A stretch of DNA of 64,000 nucleotides from DATLGB01 sp963726825 (GTDB taxonomy: Bacteria > Actinomycetota > Thermoleophilia > Solirubrobacterales > Solirubrobacteraceae): positions 1,054,001 to 1,118,000 of the forward strand of contig CAVSDT010000001.1 of NCBI GenBank assembly GCA_963726825.1. The letters are read 5' to 3'. Shown in pieces: positions 9,209 through 17,137 of the stretch. The notes beneath the pieces are model-generated. The model did no database searches and had not been told where the DNA came from. It was given only the letters and a program-made list of their open reading frames with translations. Both the position numbers and the translations under genes were made by a program. Numbering within the stretch: the first letter of the stretch is position 1; each line of letters starts with the position of its first letter.

Positions 9209-10653
9209 CGGTGCCTGATCCGCACGGTCCGGCGGGACGGCTTGTAGCCCGCCTTGCGCGCTGACGCACGGCGCTTGCCCGCGCCCACCCGGCGGCAGAT
9301 CGTCACGCGGCCGCTGCGGCCCGTCCGCCGCCGGCCGCCGGCGAAGCGCACGGTGGCGCGGCGCACGGCCTTGCCGCCCGAGCGCACCCGGAAGCGCACG
9401 CACACGGCGCGCCGGCCGCGGTGCACCCGGCGGTAGGTCAGCCGCAGCCGCCGGGCCTTGGCCTTCTTGCCCGCCCCCGCCGAGGCCGGGAGGACGAGCG
9501 GCGACGCATCGCCGGTGCGGCGGAGCGTGACGGCGTCCGGCGTGATGCCGGCGGCGCCGGTGCAGGCGAACTCCCCCGGCGCGGCGGCGTAGACGGCGGT
9601 CAGGCACGTGCCGAACGCCCGCTGCCCGTAGGCGTTGGGATGGAAGGCCTCCTGCAGCTGGCCCTGGGCGACGGTGCTCCCACCGGTGAAGCGGCCCCAC
9701 TCGGCGCCGGCGGGGCCGGGCTGGGCGAAGGGGGTCGACTCGGCGGCGGTCTTGGAGCAGACCTCGTGGCCCTGGAAGAGACCGTGCAGGTCGAGCACCT
9801 CCGCGCCGCGCGCCCGGGCCGCCGTGACGACCATGTCGCCGATCTGCTTGGAGGCCTCGTCGCGCGCCCAGTCGAGATCGACGTCGTAGTTGGCGCAGCC
9901 CTGGTTCGTGCGCTGCGGGTCGTCCTCCGCGAAGCGGTTCTCCGCCGCTCGGGGGGCGACCGACGGGTAGGTCTGCAGGATCAGCCGGTAGCCGCGGTCG
10001 TCGTAGCCCGCGCCGTTCATGACCGCCCGCACGGCGTCGATGACGTTGACGACCTTCTCCGTCGCGGCGGGGATCGCGGCGGTGAGCTTCGCCTGCTGGG
10101 ACGGCTTGCACGGGCCGGTCTTCGCGGTGTAGGCCTGCAGGCAGGCGGCGATGATGCTCGCGAAGCCGAGGTCGTTGCCGCCGATCGAGATCACGACCGC
10201 CTGCACGTCGTGGCTGCGCGCGACGGTCGCGAGCTGGTCGCCCTGCGGCGCCTCCCCGTTCTGCCCTTCCCCGCCGCCCTCGGCCGGGACGAGGTTCGTC
10301 GTCACGGCACCGGAGCAGGCGAGGTTCACGCGCGCGGCGACCGGGAGCGAGGCGCTGAGCACCTCCGCGACGTCGGAGCGGTGGCAGCCGTTGGCGGCAG
10401 TCCCGTCGACGTAGACCGTCGACGCGTCCACCTGGCAGCCGGGGCCGGCCGGCCGGCAGGCGCGGTCGGTGCCGTCGTTGCCGGGCGTCGGGCTGGTGCT
10501 GTTGCCGGCCCAGCGGCCCGCCTCGCCGGAGATGTAGGAGTCGCCCAGCGTGACCACCGCGGTCGGTCCGCTCCCCTCTCCGGCGTGGGCCGCAGGCGCG
10601 CCCAGCATCAGGGCGCACAGCGCCGCCAGCATGATCCGCGTCCCCAGCCTCAT
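9205..10653 (-). CDS. Secreted SGNH/GDSL-family esterase with basic C-terminal tail
   Basis: Exported ester hydrolase, 482 aa. A Sec signal peptide (MRLGTRIMLAALCALMLGA, cleavage near AHA) is followed by SGNH block I TLGDSYISGEAG with the nucleophile Ser, block III ISIGGNDLG with Gly-Asn, and block V AFHPNAYGQ with the catalytic His. It resembles SEST-like lipases of actinomycetes. The last 110 residues form an Arg/Lys-rich beta segment like those in the other exported proteins of the window. TAGCCT six bases before the ATG suggests a leaderless transcript. It diverges from the gamma-glutamyltransferase gene. The ester substrate is unknown. Confidence 0.92.
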   Translation of the reverse strand: MRLGTRIMLAALCALMLGAPAAHAGEGSGPTAVVTLGDSYISGEAGRWAGNSTSPTPGNDGTDRACRPAGPGCQVDASTVYVDGTAANGCHRSDVAEVLSASLPVAARVNLACSGAVTTNLVPAEGGGEGQNGEAPQGDQLATVARSHDVQAVVISIGGNDLGFASIIAACLQAYTAKTGPCKPSQQAKLTAAIPAATEKVVNVIDAVRAVMNGAGYDDRGYRLILQTYPSVAPRAAENRFAEDDPQRTNQGCANYDVDLDWARDEASKQIGDMVVTAARARGAEVLDLHGLFQGHEVCSKTAAESTPFAQPGPAGAEWGRFTGGSTVAQGQLQEAFHPNAYGQRAFGTCLTAVYAAAPGEFACTGAAGITPDAVTLRRTGDASPLVLPASAGAGKKAKARRLRLTYRRVHRGRRAVCVRFRVRSGGKAVRRATVRFAGGRRRTGRSGRVTICRRVGAGKRRASARKAGYKPSRRTVRIRHR

Positions 10654-10716
10654 CCCCGCAGGCTAGGGGCGCGGGCACGCGGGGTGCGATCAGGCCGGCG
10701 CGGGGAGACTGCACCC

Positions 10717-12480
10717 ATGCCCTTCACCACCCGCCCCGAGCTCGAAGGCGACTTCGGCATGGTCGCGTCGACCCATTGGCTGGCCTCGTCGGTCGGGATG
10801 GGCGTCCTGGAGCGCGGCGGCAACGCGTTCGACGCGGCGGTCGCCGCCGGCTTCGCGCTGCAGGTCGTCGAGCCGCACCTCAACGGCCCGGGCGGGGACA
10901 TGCCCCTCGTGGCGTGGGACGCGGCCGCCGGGAAGCCGTTCGTCGTCTGCGGGCAGGGCGTCGCACCGGCCGCCGCGAGCGTCGGGCTGCTCCGCGACGA
11001 GCTCGGTCTCGACGTGATCCCGGGGACGGGCTTCCTCGCCGCCTGCGTGCCGGGCGCCTTCGACGGGTGGATGCGGCTGCTGCTCGAGCACGGGACGCTG
11101 TCGCTGCATGACGCGCTGCGCCCCGCGATCGACCTGGCGGCGGGCGGCTTCCCCGTGCTGACGGGCATCTCCGCGGCGATCGGCTCCGTGGCCCAGCTGT
11201 TTCAGGACGAGTGGCCGACCTCGGCCGAGCTGTGGCTCGACCAGGGCCGCGCCCCCGCACCCGGCAGTCGCATGCGCAACGCGCCGCTGGCGGCGACCTT
11301 CCGGCGGATCGCCGCCGAGGCGGAGGCGTCCGGGCGCGATCGCGACGGCCAGATCGAGCACGCCCGCATCCAGTGGGCCGAGGGCTGGGTCGCGGAGGCG
11401 ATCGTCGCGTTCCAGGCCGGGTTCGAGGCGATGGACGCGTCAGGCCGCCGTCACCGCGGCCTGCTCACGGAGGCCGACCTCGCCGGCTGGCGTGCGACGA
11501 TCGAGCCGCCGACGACCTTCGACTACCGCGGCGTGACCGTCTGCAAGACCGGCGCGTGGGGCCAGGGTCCGGTGCAGCTGCAGCAGCTCGCGCTGCTGGC
11601 CGGCGTGGACGTCGCCGCGCTCGGTCCCGACTCGCCGGCCTTCGTGCACCAGGTGGTGGAGGGGGCGAAGCTGAGCTTCGCCGATCGCGAGGCCTTCTAC
11701 GGCGACTCCGGCCCGGCCGTTCCCCTCGACGTGCTGCTGAGTGCCGCCTACGCCGACGAGCGTCGTGCGCTGATCGGCGAGGCGGCGTCGATGGAGCTGC
11801 GCCCCGGTTCGCCGGGCGGCGTCACGCCGGTGCTGCCCGATCACCTTCGTGGCCCTGTGCGCGACGGCCGTGCCGCGGGCGTGGGGGAGCCCACCCGGGG
11901 CGACACCTGCCATCTCGACGTCGCCGACCGCTGGGGCAACCTCGTCTCCGCGACACCGAGCGGCGGCTGGCTGCAGGCGTCCCCCGCGATCGACGGCCTC
12001 GGCTTCTGCCTCGGGACGCGCGCGCAGATGTGCTGGCTGCAGGAGGGCCTGCCCGCGTCGCTGGTCGGCGGGGTCCGCCCGCGCACCACGTTGTCGCCGT
12101 CGCTGGCGCTGCGCGACGGCGAGGGGTGGCTCGCCTACGGCACGCCGGGCGGGGACCAGCAGGACCAGTGGTCGCTGCTGCTGCTGCTCAACGTCGTCGA
12201 CCACGGCATGGGCCTGCAGGAGGCGATCGACTTCCCCGCCCACCACTCCGAGCACTTCCCCTCGTCGTTCTTCCCGCGCGCGTCGCGCCCAGGGCGCCTG
12301 GAGCTCGAGGTGCGCGGCCGCACCGACCTCGTCGCCGACCTGCGCCGTCGCGGGCACGAGGTCGTCGACGCCGGGGACTGGAGCCTCGGACGGCTCTCGG
12401 CGGTGTCGCGCTCGCCCGACGGCGTGCTGCGCGCGGGCGCCAACCCGCGCGGGATGCAGGGCTACGCGGTCGGCCGGTAG
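10717..12480 (+). CDS. Gamma-glutamyltransferase family protein
   Basis: Ntn-hydrolase of the gamma-glutamyltranspeptidase family, 587 aa, full length for a single-chain precursor that self-cleaves before a Thr. The expected nucleophile is Thr397 in RGDTCHLDVADRWGN, with His399 giving the family T-x-H pattern. The N-terminal GGNAFDAAVAAGFALQVVEPH and GPGGDMPL segments are classic. No signal peptide is visible, so it should be cytoplasmic and may act on gamma-glutamyl compounds or cephalosporin-like amides rather than extracellular glutathione. It leads a cluster with the DoxX-like gene two bases downstream. The start at 10717 follows a GAGACT box by six bases. Confidence 0.93.
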   Translation: MPFTTRPELEGDFGMVASTHWLASSVGMGVLERGGNAFDAAVAAGFALQVVEPHLNGPGGDMPLVAWDAAAGKPFVVCGQGVAPAAASVGLLRDELGLDVIPGTGFLAACVPGAFDGWMRLLLEHGTLSLHDALRPAIDLAAGGFPVLTGISAAIGSVAQLFQDEWPTSAELWLDQGRAPAPGSRMRNAPLAATFRRIAAEAEASGRDRDGQIEHARIQWAEGWVAEAIVAFQAGFEAMDASGRRHRGLLTEADLAGWRATIEPPTTFDYRGVTVCKTGAWGQGPVQLQQLALLAGVDVAALGPDSPAFVHQVVEGAKLSFADREAFYGDSGPAVPLDVLLSAAYADERRALIGEAASMELRPGSPGGVTPVLPDHLRGPVRDGRAAGVGEPTRGDTCHLDVADRWGNLVSATPSGGWLQASPAIDGLGFCLGTRAQMCWLQEGLPASLVGGVRPRTTLSPSLALRDGEGWLAYGTPGGDQQDQWSLLLLLNVVDHGMGLQEAIDFPAHHSEHFPSSFFPRASRPGRLELEVRGRTDLVADLRRRGHEVVDAGDWSLGRLSAVSRSPDGVLRAGANPRGMQGYAVGR

Positions 12481-12482
12481 CG

Positions 12483-12893
12483 ATGATGGGAGCGATGCAG
12501 CTGCTCACCGCGGGGGACCGCACCCTTGCCGCCGATCCCGTCGCGACGCTCGTCGCGCGCGTCGTCGGCGCGATCTTCGTGCCCGCGGGCCTCGTCAAGT
12601 TCGTCGCCTACGGCTGGGAGCTCGATGCCTTCGAGCGCTTCGGCCTGCCCGTCGCCCCCGTCTGGGTGATCACCGCGGGGGTGATCGAGGTCGCCGGCGC
12701 CGTCCTGCTCCTGCGCGGCCGGTTCGTCGTCCCCACCGCGGCGCTGCTCGCGGTCACGATGGCGGTGGCGACCGGGGTCTCCGGCGTGGCGGCCGGGGAC
12801 GTGATCCCGAGCCTCACGCTCGCGCCGGCGCTGCTCGTCGCCCTGCTGTTCGTCCTCTGGCGCGCGCTGCGCGGCGATGACCGCCCACGCTGA
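12483..12893 (+). CDS. DoxX-like membrane protein
   Basis: Small integral membrane protein (136 aa) with four hydrophobic helices and the pattern VARVVGAIFVPAGLVKF...YGWELDAFERFGLP at its start, as seen in DoxX/DoxD-like proteins. These often accompany redox enzymes, but the role of most members is unknown. Three ATG codons (12483, 12486, 12495) are possible starts; 12495 would also give a normal N-terminus. It begins two bases after the gamma-glutamyltransferase stop and overlaps the next gene by 17 bp, so the three genes are very likely one transcript. Confidence 0.8.
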   Translation: MMGAMQLLTAGDRTLAADPVATLVARVVGAIFVPAGLVKFVAYGWELDAFERFGLPVAPVWVITAGVIEVAGAVLLLRGRFVVPTAALLAVTMAVATGVSGVAAGDVIPSLTLAPALLVALLFVLWRALRGDDRPR

Positions 12894-13758
12894 GCTCGAG
12901 GCGCCCGCCGGCCGGGCGGCGGTGGACGGGACGACGCTCGCGTGGATCGAGCGCGGTGACGGCCCGCTCGTCCTCTGCCTCCACGGCTTCCCCGACTCCG
13001 TGTGGAGCTGGGTCCCGACGCTCGACGCGCTCGCCGCCGCCGGGTTCCGCGCCGTCGCGCCGGCCTTGCGCGGGTACGCGCCGTCCGGGCCCGCCGGCCG
13101 CACCACGACCGTCAGCCGGCTGGCGGCCGACGTCCTCGGGGTCGCCGACGCGCTCGGGGCGTCGACGTTCTCCGTCGTCGGTCACGACTGGGGCGCCGTC
13201 ACCGCCTGGGCGCTCGACGGGCTCGCGCCTGAGCGGCTGGAGCGGCTCGTGGTCGCGTCCGTCCCGCACCCGAGCGCCCTCGTGCGCAACGCCGGACCGA
13301 CCCAGCTGTGGCGCTCGCGCTACATGCTGCAGTTCCAGCTCCCCTGGCTGCCCGAGCGCGTCCTCGCCCGTGACGATCTCGCGTGGGTGCGCGGGCTCGC
13401 CCGGCGCTGGTCGCCGACCTGGCACCCGTCCGACGCGCAGCTCGAGACGGTCGTGGCGGGCCTGCGCGGCCCCGGCGCCGTCCGCGCCGCGCTCGGCTGC
13501 TACCGCGGCCTGCCGCGCGACCTCGGCTCCGCCGCCGAGCGCCGACTCGCCTTCGCCCCCGTCACCGCCCCGACCGCGTACGTGCACGGGGCTGACGACG
13601 CCTGCATCGGCGTCGAGGTCGCGGCGGGCCAGGAGCGGGCGTTCCGCGCGGGCTACGAGGAGACGGTCATCGCGGGGGCGGGCCACTTCGTCCACCTCGA
13701 GGACGCCGAGGCGTTCGCCGCGGCGGCCGTGGCCCATCTGACGGGGGACCCGGGATGA
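12877..13758 (+). CDS. Alpha/beta hydrolase (epoxide hydrolase/haloalkane dehalogenase-like)
   Basis: Soluble alpha/beta-hydrolase fold enzyme of 293 aa. LCLHGFPDSVWSW carries the oxyanion-hole HGFP motif. VVGHDWGA is the nucleophile elbow with Asp as nucleophile, a combination typical of epoxide hydrolases. The catalytic His lies in GAGHFVHLED near the C-terminus. The family normally opens epoxides through a covalent aspartyl ester. The gene overlaps the DoxX-like gene by 17 bp and the YunG-like gene by 4 bp (ATGA). The physiological substrate is unknown. Confidence 0.9.
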   Translation: MTAHAELEAPAGRAAVDGTTLAWIERGDGPLVLCLHGFPDSVWSWVPTLDALAAAGFRAVAPALRGYAPSGPAGRTTTVSRLAADVLGVADALGASTFSVVGHDWGAVTAWALDGLAPERLERLVVASVPHPSALVRNAGPTQLWRSRYMLQFQLPWLPERVLARDDLAWVRGLARRWSPTWHPSDAQLETVVAGLRGPGAVRAALGCYRGLPRDLGSAAERRLAFAPVTAPTAYVHGADDACIGVEVAAGQERAFRAGYEETVIAGAGHFVHLEDAEAFAAAAVAHLTGDPG

Positions 13759-14129
13759 ACGCCGACCTCGAGACCGTCAGCGCCGCGATCCGCGCCTGCT
13801 GGTCGCGCGCGACGTCCGACGACCCGGACGAGTGGGCGCCCGACTGGAGCACCCGCGGGCAGTGCGGCGTGAGCGCCTACGTGCTGCAGCGCCTGCTCGG
13901 CGGCGACATCCTCGTCGCCCCCGTGCACGGCAGCGCGCTCCCGAACGAGCACCACGCCTGGAACCGCCTGCCGTCGGGCGAGGAGGTCGACCTCACCCTC
14001 GACCAGTTCCGGGGCGGCGAGACCCTCGGGGAGCCCTGGGTCGGCGAGGTCTTCGTCACCGAGAACGGCGTCCACCGCGGGGAGCTGCTGCTGCAGGCCG
14101 TGCGCGCCCGACTCGCGGCGCAGCGCTGA
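13755..14129 (+). CDS. YunG-like family protein
   Basis: Soluble 124-aa protein. The pattern IRACWSRATSDDPDEW, then GQCGVSAYVLQRLLGGDILVAPV, then HAWNRLPSGEEVDLTLDQF matches my recollection of the YunG family. These conserved Cys, His and Asp residues resemble a compact cysteine-protease or transglutaminase-like arrangement, but no activity is established. It overlaps the alpha/beta hydrolase by ATGA and ends the operon. Next comes the converging methyltransferase, 27 bp away. Confidence 0.7.
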   Translation: MNADLETVSAAIRACWSRATSDDPDEWAPDWSTRGQCGVSAYVLQRLLGGDILVAPVHGSALPNEHHAWNRLPSGEEVDLTLDQFRGGETLGEPWVGEVFVTENGVHRGELLLQAVRARLAAQR

Positions 14130-14156
14130 GGGCGACACGCGCCGCCTGCGCCGCCG

Positions 14157-15017
14157 TCAGCCCCAGGCCGCGACCACCGCCGCCACGTGGCGGTGGTCGG
14201 TGCCGCAGCAGCCGCCCAGCGTCTGCACCTGCGGGAACAGCTCCCGGACGAGGCCGTGGTCGCGAGCGAGGAGCTGCGGATCGTCGGAGTCGAGCTCCTC
14301 CATCGCGTCGAGCTCGGCGTGGCTGAGCGCCGACCCGTTGGTCCGGAACAGGCCGACGCGCTCGACCGGCTCGTGCACGCCCGCCGCGACGTGCGTCGGA
14401 TGCGCGCAGTTGACGCCGAAGAACGCGGCTGCGCCGTTCGTGGCCGCGTCGACCTGCGCGATCGCCTCCGCCAGCGGCGTCCCGTCGGGCAGGCGCCCAT
14501 CCGTCTCGACCGTGAACGACGGGACGACGACCATGCCCTCCGCCGCGCGCACGACGCCGATCGCCTCCTCGGGATAGGAGAGCGTCAGCGCGGTGATGCG
14601 GTCGACGCCCGCGTCGCGCAGCACCCCGATCTGCCAGGCGTGGTAGCGCTCGGCCTCCTCCGCGCTCATCCGGTCAGTCACCACGTAGCCGTCGCCGCGC
14701 GGCCCGAGGACGCCATCGACGACGTCCGCGCCGAGCTCACGCGCGAACGCGACCGCGCGCCGGTTGGTCTCGGCGAGCGCCTCGGTCGAGTAGCCGAGCT
14801 CCCGCCCCCAGTCCGGGTTCGCCCGCCACGTCGGGGTGCCGAACACGAAGCGGACGCCCCGCTCACGGGCCAGCGTCAGGAACCCCTCGTAGTACCGGCG
14901 CAGCGCGGCGCGCCCCTGCTCGCTCTCGAGCAGTGGGAACGCTGCGAAGGCCGGCAGGTCGAGCCCCTCCTCGAAGATGAGGACCGTCTCCAGCCCGCCG
15001 TCGGTCATCTCGATCAT
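14157..15017 (-). CDS. Homocysteine S-methyltransferase family protein
   Basis: Zinc-dependent methyltransferase of the MmuM/betaine-homocysteine type, 286 aa. It transfers a methyl group (from S-methylmethionine or another donor) to homocysteine, giving methionine. The Zn ligands are visible: one Cys in FFGVNCAHP and the Cys pair in GGCCGTDH near the C-terminus. The N-terminal TDGGLETVLIF is the family start. ATG 15017 is chosen because a full AGGAGG ribosome binding site lies eight bases upstream, one of the few clear Shine-Dalgarno sequences in the window. It sits 39 bp downstream of tRNA-Phe on the same strand, so transcription may read through from the tRNA. The methyl donor is not known. 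Confidence 0.9.
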   Translation of the reverse strand: MIEMTDGGLETVLIFEEGLDLPAFAAFPLLESEQGRAALRRYYEGFLTLARERGVRFVFGTPTWRANPDWGRELGYSTEALAETNRRAVAFARELGADVVDGVLGPRGDGYVVTDRMSAEEAERYHAWQIGVLRDAGVDRITALTLSYPEEAIGVVRAAEGMVVVPSFTVETDGRLPDGTPLAEAIAQVDAATNGAAAFFGVNCAHPTHVAAGVHEPVERVGLFRTNGSALSHAELDAMEELDSDDPQLLARDHGLVRELFPQVQTLGGCCGTDHRHVAAVVAAWG

Positions 15018-15056
15018 GCCGCGCCTCCTGGCCGTTGGCCCATCCGAACTGCCGGA

Positions 15057-15129
15057 TGGCGAGACCCAGACTCGAACTGGGGACACCACGATTTTCAGTC
15101 GTGTGCTCTACCAACTGAGCTATCTCGCC
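15057..15129 (-). tRNA. tRNA-Phe (GAA)
   Basis: A 73-nt cloverleaf: acceptor GGCGAGA/TCTCGCC (7 bp), D arm GCTC/GAGC, anticodon stem CACGA/TCGTG with loop CTGAAAA, 5-nt variable loop GTGTC, T arm CCCAG-TTCGAGT-CTGGG, and discriminator A. Anticodon GAA reads Phe codons. CCA is not encoded and must be added after transcription. All stems are perfectly paired. It is followed by the homocysteine methyltransferase gene on the same strand. Confidence 0.98.
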
Positions 15130-15156
15130 GAGCGCCGGTCAGGGTAGCGGGGCGGG

Positions 15157-16020
15157 CTACTGCGACTGCGGCAGGCGCTTGGCCCCGCGGCGCGTCACGG
15201 GGGCCGACGGCGGGGGCACCACGGGGCCGATGTCACCGTCGGGGGCCTCGTCGAGGTCGACGATCACCGGGGCGTGGTCGGAGGGGCCCTTGCCCTTGCG
15301 CGCCTGGCGGTCGATCCAGGCGGCCCGCACGCGGTCGGCGACCGGATCGGCCGCGAGGACGAGATCGATCCGCATCCCGAGGTCCTGGTGGAACATCCCC
15401 GCGCGGTAGTCCCAGTAGGAGAACACGCGCTCGTCGGGCCAGCGCTCGCGCACGACGTCGCGCAGCCCGATCGACTGCAGGTCCGCGAGCGCCGCGCGCT
15501 CGGGGGCGGTGACGTGCGTCTGGTCGGCGTAGGCCTCGGGGTCGAAGACGTCGGCGTCGGTGGGGGCGATGTTGATGTCGCCGAGCACGACGACCGGCTC
15601 GTCGCGCGCGGCGACCATCGCCTTCAGGCCCCCGAGCCACTCGAGCTTGTAGGCGTAGTGGTCGGAGCCCACCTGGCGCCCGTTGGGGACGTAGACCGAC
15701 ACGATCCGCATCCCGCCGCAGGTCGCCGAGACGGCGCGGGCCTCGGGCTCGGGGAACCCGGGACCGCCGGGGATGCCGGCGACCACGTCGTCCAGGCCGA
15801 CCCGGGACAGGATCGCCACGCCGTTCCACGCCGGCTCGCCGTGGAGGGCGACCTCGTAGCCGCGCTCGGACAGGTCGTCGGCGAGCAGCTCCGTGAACGC
15901 CGCGTCGGTGAGCTTGGTCTCCTGGAGGCACACGACGTCCGGGCGGCGCTCGTCCAGCCACGGCAGCAGTCGCGGGACCCGCTGCTTGACGGAGTTGACG
16001 TTCCAGGTCGCGATCCGCAC
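15157..16020 (-). CDS. xth: Exodeoxyribonuclease III
   Basis: Mg-dependent AP endonuclease and 3'-5' exonuclease for base excision repair, 287 aa. The EEP-fold signatures are all present: MRIATWNVNSVKQR start, LQETKL with the metal-binding Glu, YVPNG with the catalytic Tyr region, VVLGDINIAP with the Asp-Asn pair, and SDHAPVIVDL with the catalytic Asp-His. GTG 16020 begins the canonical N-terminus and follows TAGCGT by eight bases. The last 25 residues are a Pro-rich extension beyond the enzyme core. Confidence 0.96.
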   Translation of the reverse strand: MRIATWNVNSVKQRVPRLLPWLDERRPDVVCLQETKLTDAAFTELLADDLSERGYEVALHGEPAWNGVAILSRVGLDDVVAGIPGGPGFPEPEARAVSATCGGMRIVSVYVPNGRQVGSDHYAYKLEWLGGLKAMVAARDEPVVVLGDINIAPTDADVFDPEAYADQTHVTAPERAALADLQSIGLRDVVRERWPDERVFSYWDYRAGMFHQDLGMRIDLVLAADPVADRVRAAWIDRQARKGKGPSDHAPVIVDLDEAPDGDIGPVVPPPSAPVTRRGAKRLPQSQ

Positions 16021-16050
16021 GGCCGTGGACGCTACCCGCCGGCGCGGGGG

Positions 16051-17049
16051 TCAGCCGCCGGCCGCCCAGGCCTTCAGCTGGGGCAGCGGGTCGATCGGGC
16101 TCGACCCCTGCGCGTACCAGCCGTCCGGCCACAGCTCGAAGTGCAGGTGGCTGCCGTCGGCCCGGCCCGTGTGGCCGACCGCCGCGATCACCTGGCCCTG
16201 CGCGACGCGATCGCCCTTGGCCACCGTCTCGGAGCCGGCGACGAGATGCATGAACACGTAGTCGGGACCAGCGGACGAGCGGATCACGAGGTAGTGGCCG
16301 GCGCCGCCGTCCTGCACGGCGCGCCAGTAGACCGTCCCGGCGGCGGGGGAGACGATCGGGGTGCCCTCGGCGGCGAACACGTCCTGCCCCTGGTGGACGT
16401 GGCCGGGGCGGCCGGCGCCGAAGCGGGCCCCGGTGTCGCCGAAGGAGTAGGCGCCGCGGATCGGGAACGGGCCGGCGCCGATGACGGGCGCGGGCGTCGC
16501 CGGGGCCGGCGTGGGCGCAGGCGTCGCGGTCGGGACCGGGCTCGCGCCGGGGACCGTGGCCGGGACGGGCGCGGTGCCGGCGGGCCTGCTCGCGCGTCGG
16601 GCCTTGACCGTCAGGGGCGCGCGGTTGGCGCCGGCCGCCGTCAGGGCGGTCCCGGCGGCGTCGGTCGCGCGCAGCCGGGCGACGTAGCGGCCCGCGGGCA
16701 CGTCGATCGACCAGCCCTTCGCGATCAGGCGGCCGGTGCGGCGGCGCCCCGCGCGCAGGGTGGCGACCGGCTTGCCGCCCGTGGCGCGGACGAGCTCCAC
16801 GCGCACGCGCGGACGGCCGGTGCCACCGTCGAGGCGGAAGAGGACCCGGGCGGGCCTGGCCCCGGCGACGATGGCCTTGGGGGAGACGGTGAAGCCACTC
16901 GCGACCAGCGGCCGGGGGAGCGCCTGCCGTGCGGCGGCGGGCGCCGGCGTGGGGACGGGCGCGGGGTCCGCGGGGGCCTCGGCCTGTGCGCTCGCCGTCG
17001 CCGGCAGGGCGAGCACCGCGAGGAGCGGAAGGAGGGGCCGGCAGCGCAT
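16051..17049 (-). CDS. Secreted M23-family metallopeptidase (LytM-like)
   Basis: Exported peptidoglycan endopeptidase candidate, 332 aa. A signal peptide (LLPLLAVLALPATASAQA) is followed by a Pro/Ala-rich linker, an Ig-like Arg-rich beta domain at about residues 45-150, a second Pro/Ala/Thr linker of the type PTATPAPTPAPATPAP, and a C-terminal M23 domain. Zn ligands can be assigned to HVHQGQDVF (H-x3-D) and SHLHFEL (H-x-H). Members cut peptide cross-bridges or act as amidase activators. No clear promoter box or ribosome binding site is visible ahead of ATG 17049. It diverges from the BenE gene. Confidence 0.93.
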   Translation of the reverse strand: MRCRPLLPLLAVLALPATASAQAEAPADPAPVPTPAPAAARQALPRPLVASGFTVSPKAIVAGARPARVLFRLDGGTGRPRVRVELVRATGGKPVATLRAGRRRTGRLIAKGWSIDVPAGRYVARLRATDAAGTALTAAGANRAPLTVKARRASRPAGTAPVPATVPGASPVPTATPAPTPAPATPAPVIGAGPFPIRGAYSFGDTGARFGAGRPGHVHQGQDVFAAEGTPIVSPAAGTVYWRAVQDGGAGHYLVIRSSAGPDYVFMHLVAGSETVAKGDRVAQGQVIAAVGHTGRADGSHLHFELWPDGWYAQGSSPIDPLPQLKAWAAGG

Positions 17050-17137
17050 GGGGGTGGGTTTCGGCGTGTTTGCAGGTGCTCTTCACCGGTGCACGCCATC
17101 GTGCGCCGGGCCGGGTCCGCGAGTAGGGTCGGCGCGG

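Noticed and set aside
14863..15114. 83-codon minus-strand frame over the tRNA-Phe region
   Set aside because: It reads through the tRNA and begins inside it; the resulting MVEHTTENRGVPSSSLGL peptide is a common false call from tRNA genes.
16480..16580. Short tandem repeat coding for Pro/Ala/Thr in the M23 gene
   Set aside because: It encodes an ordinary linker of a secreted peptidase; the DNA repeat is imperfect and not a separate element.
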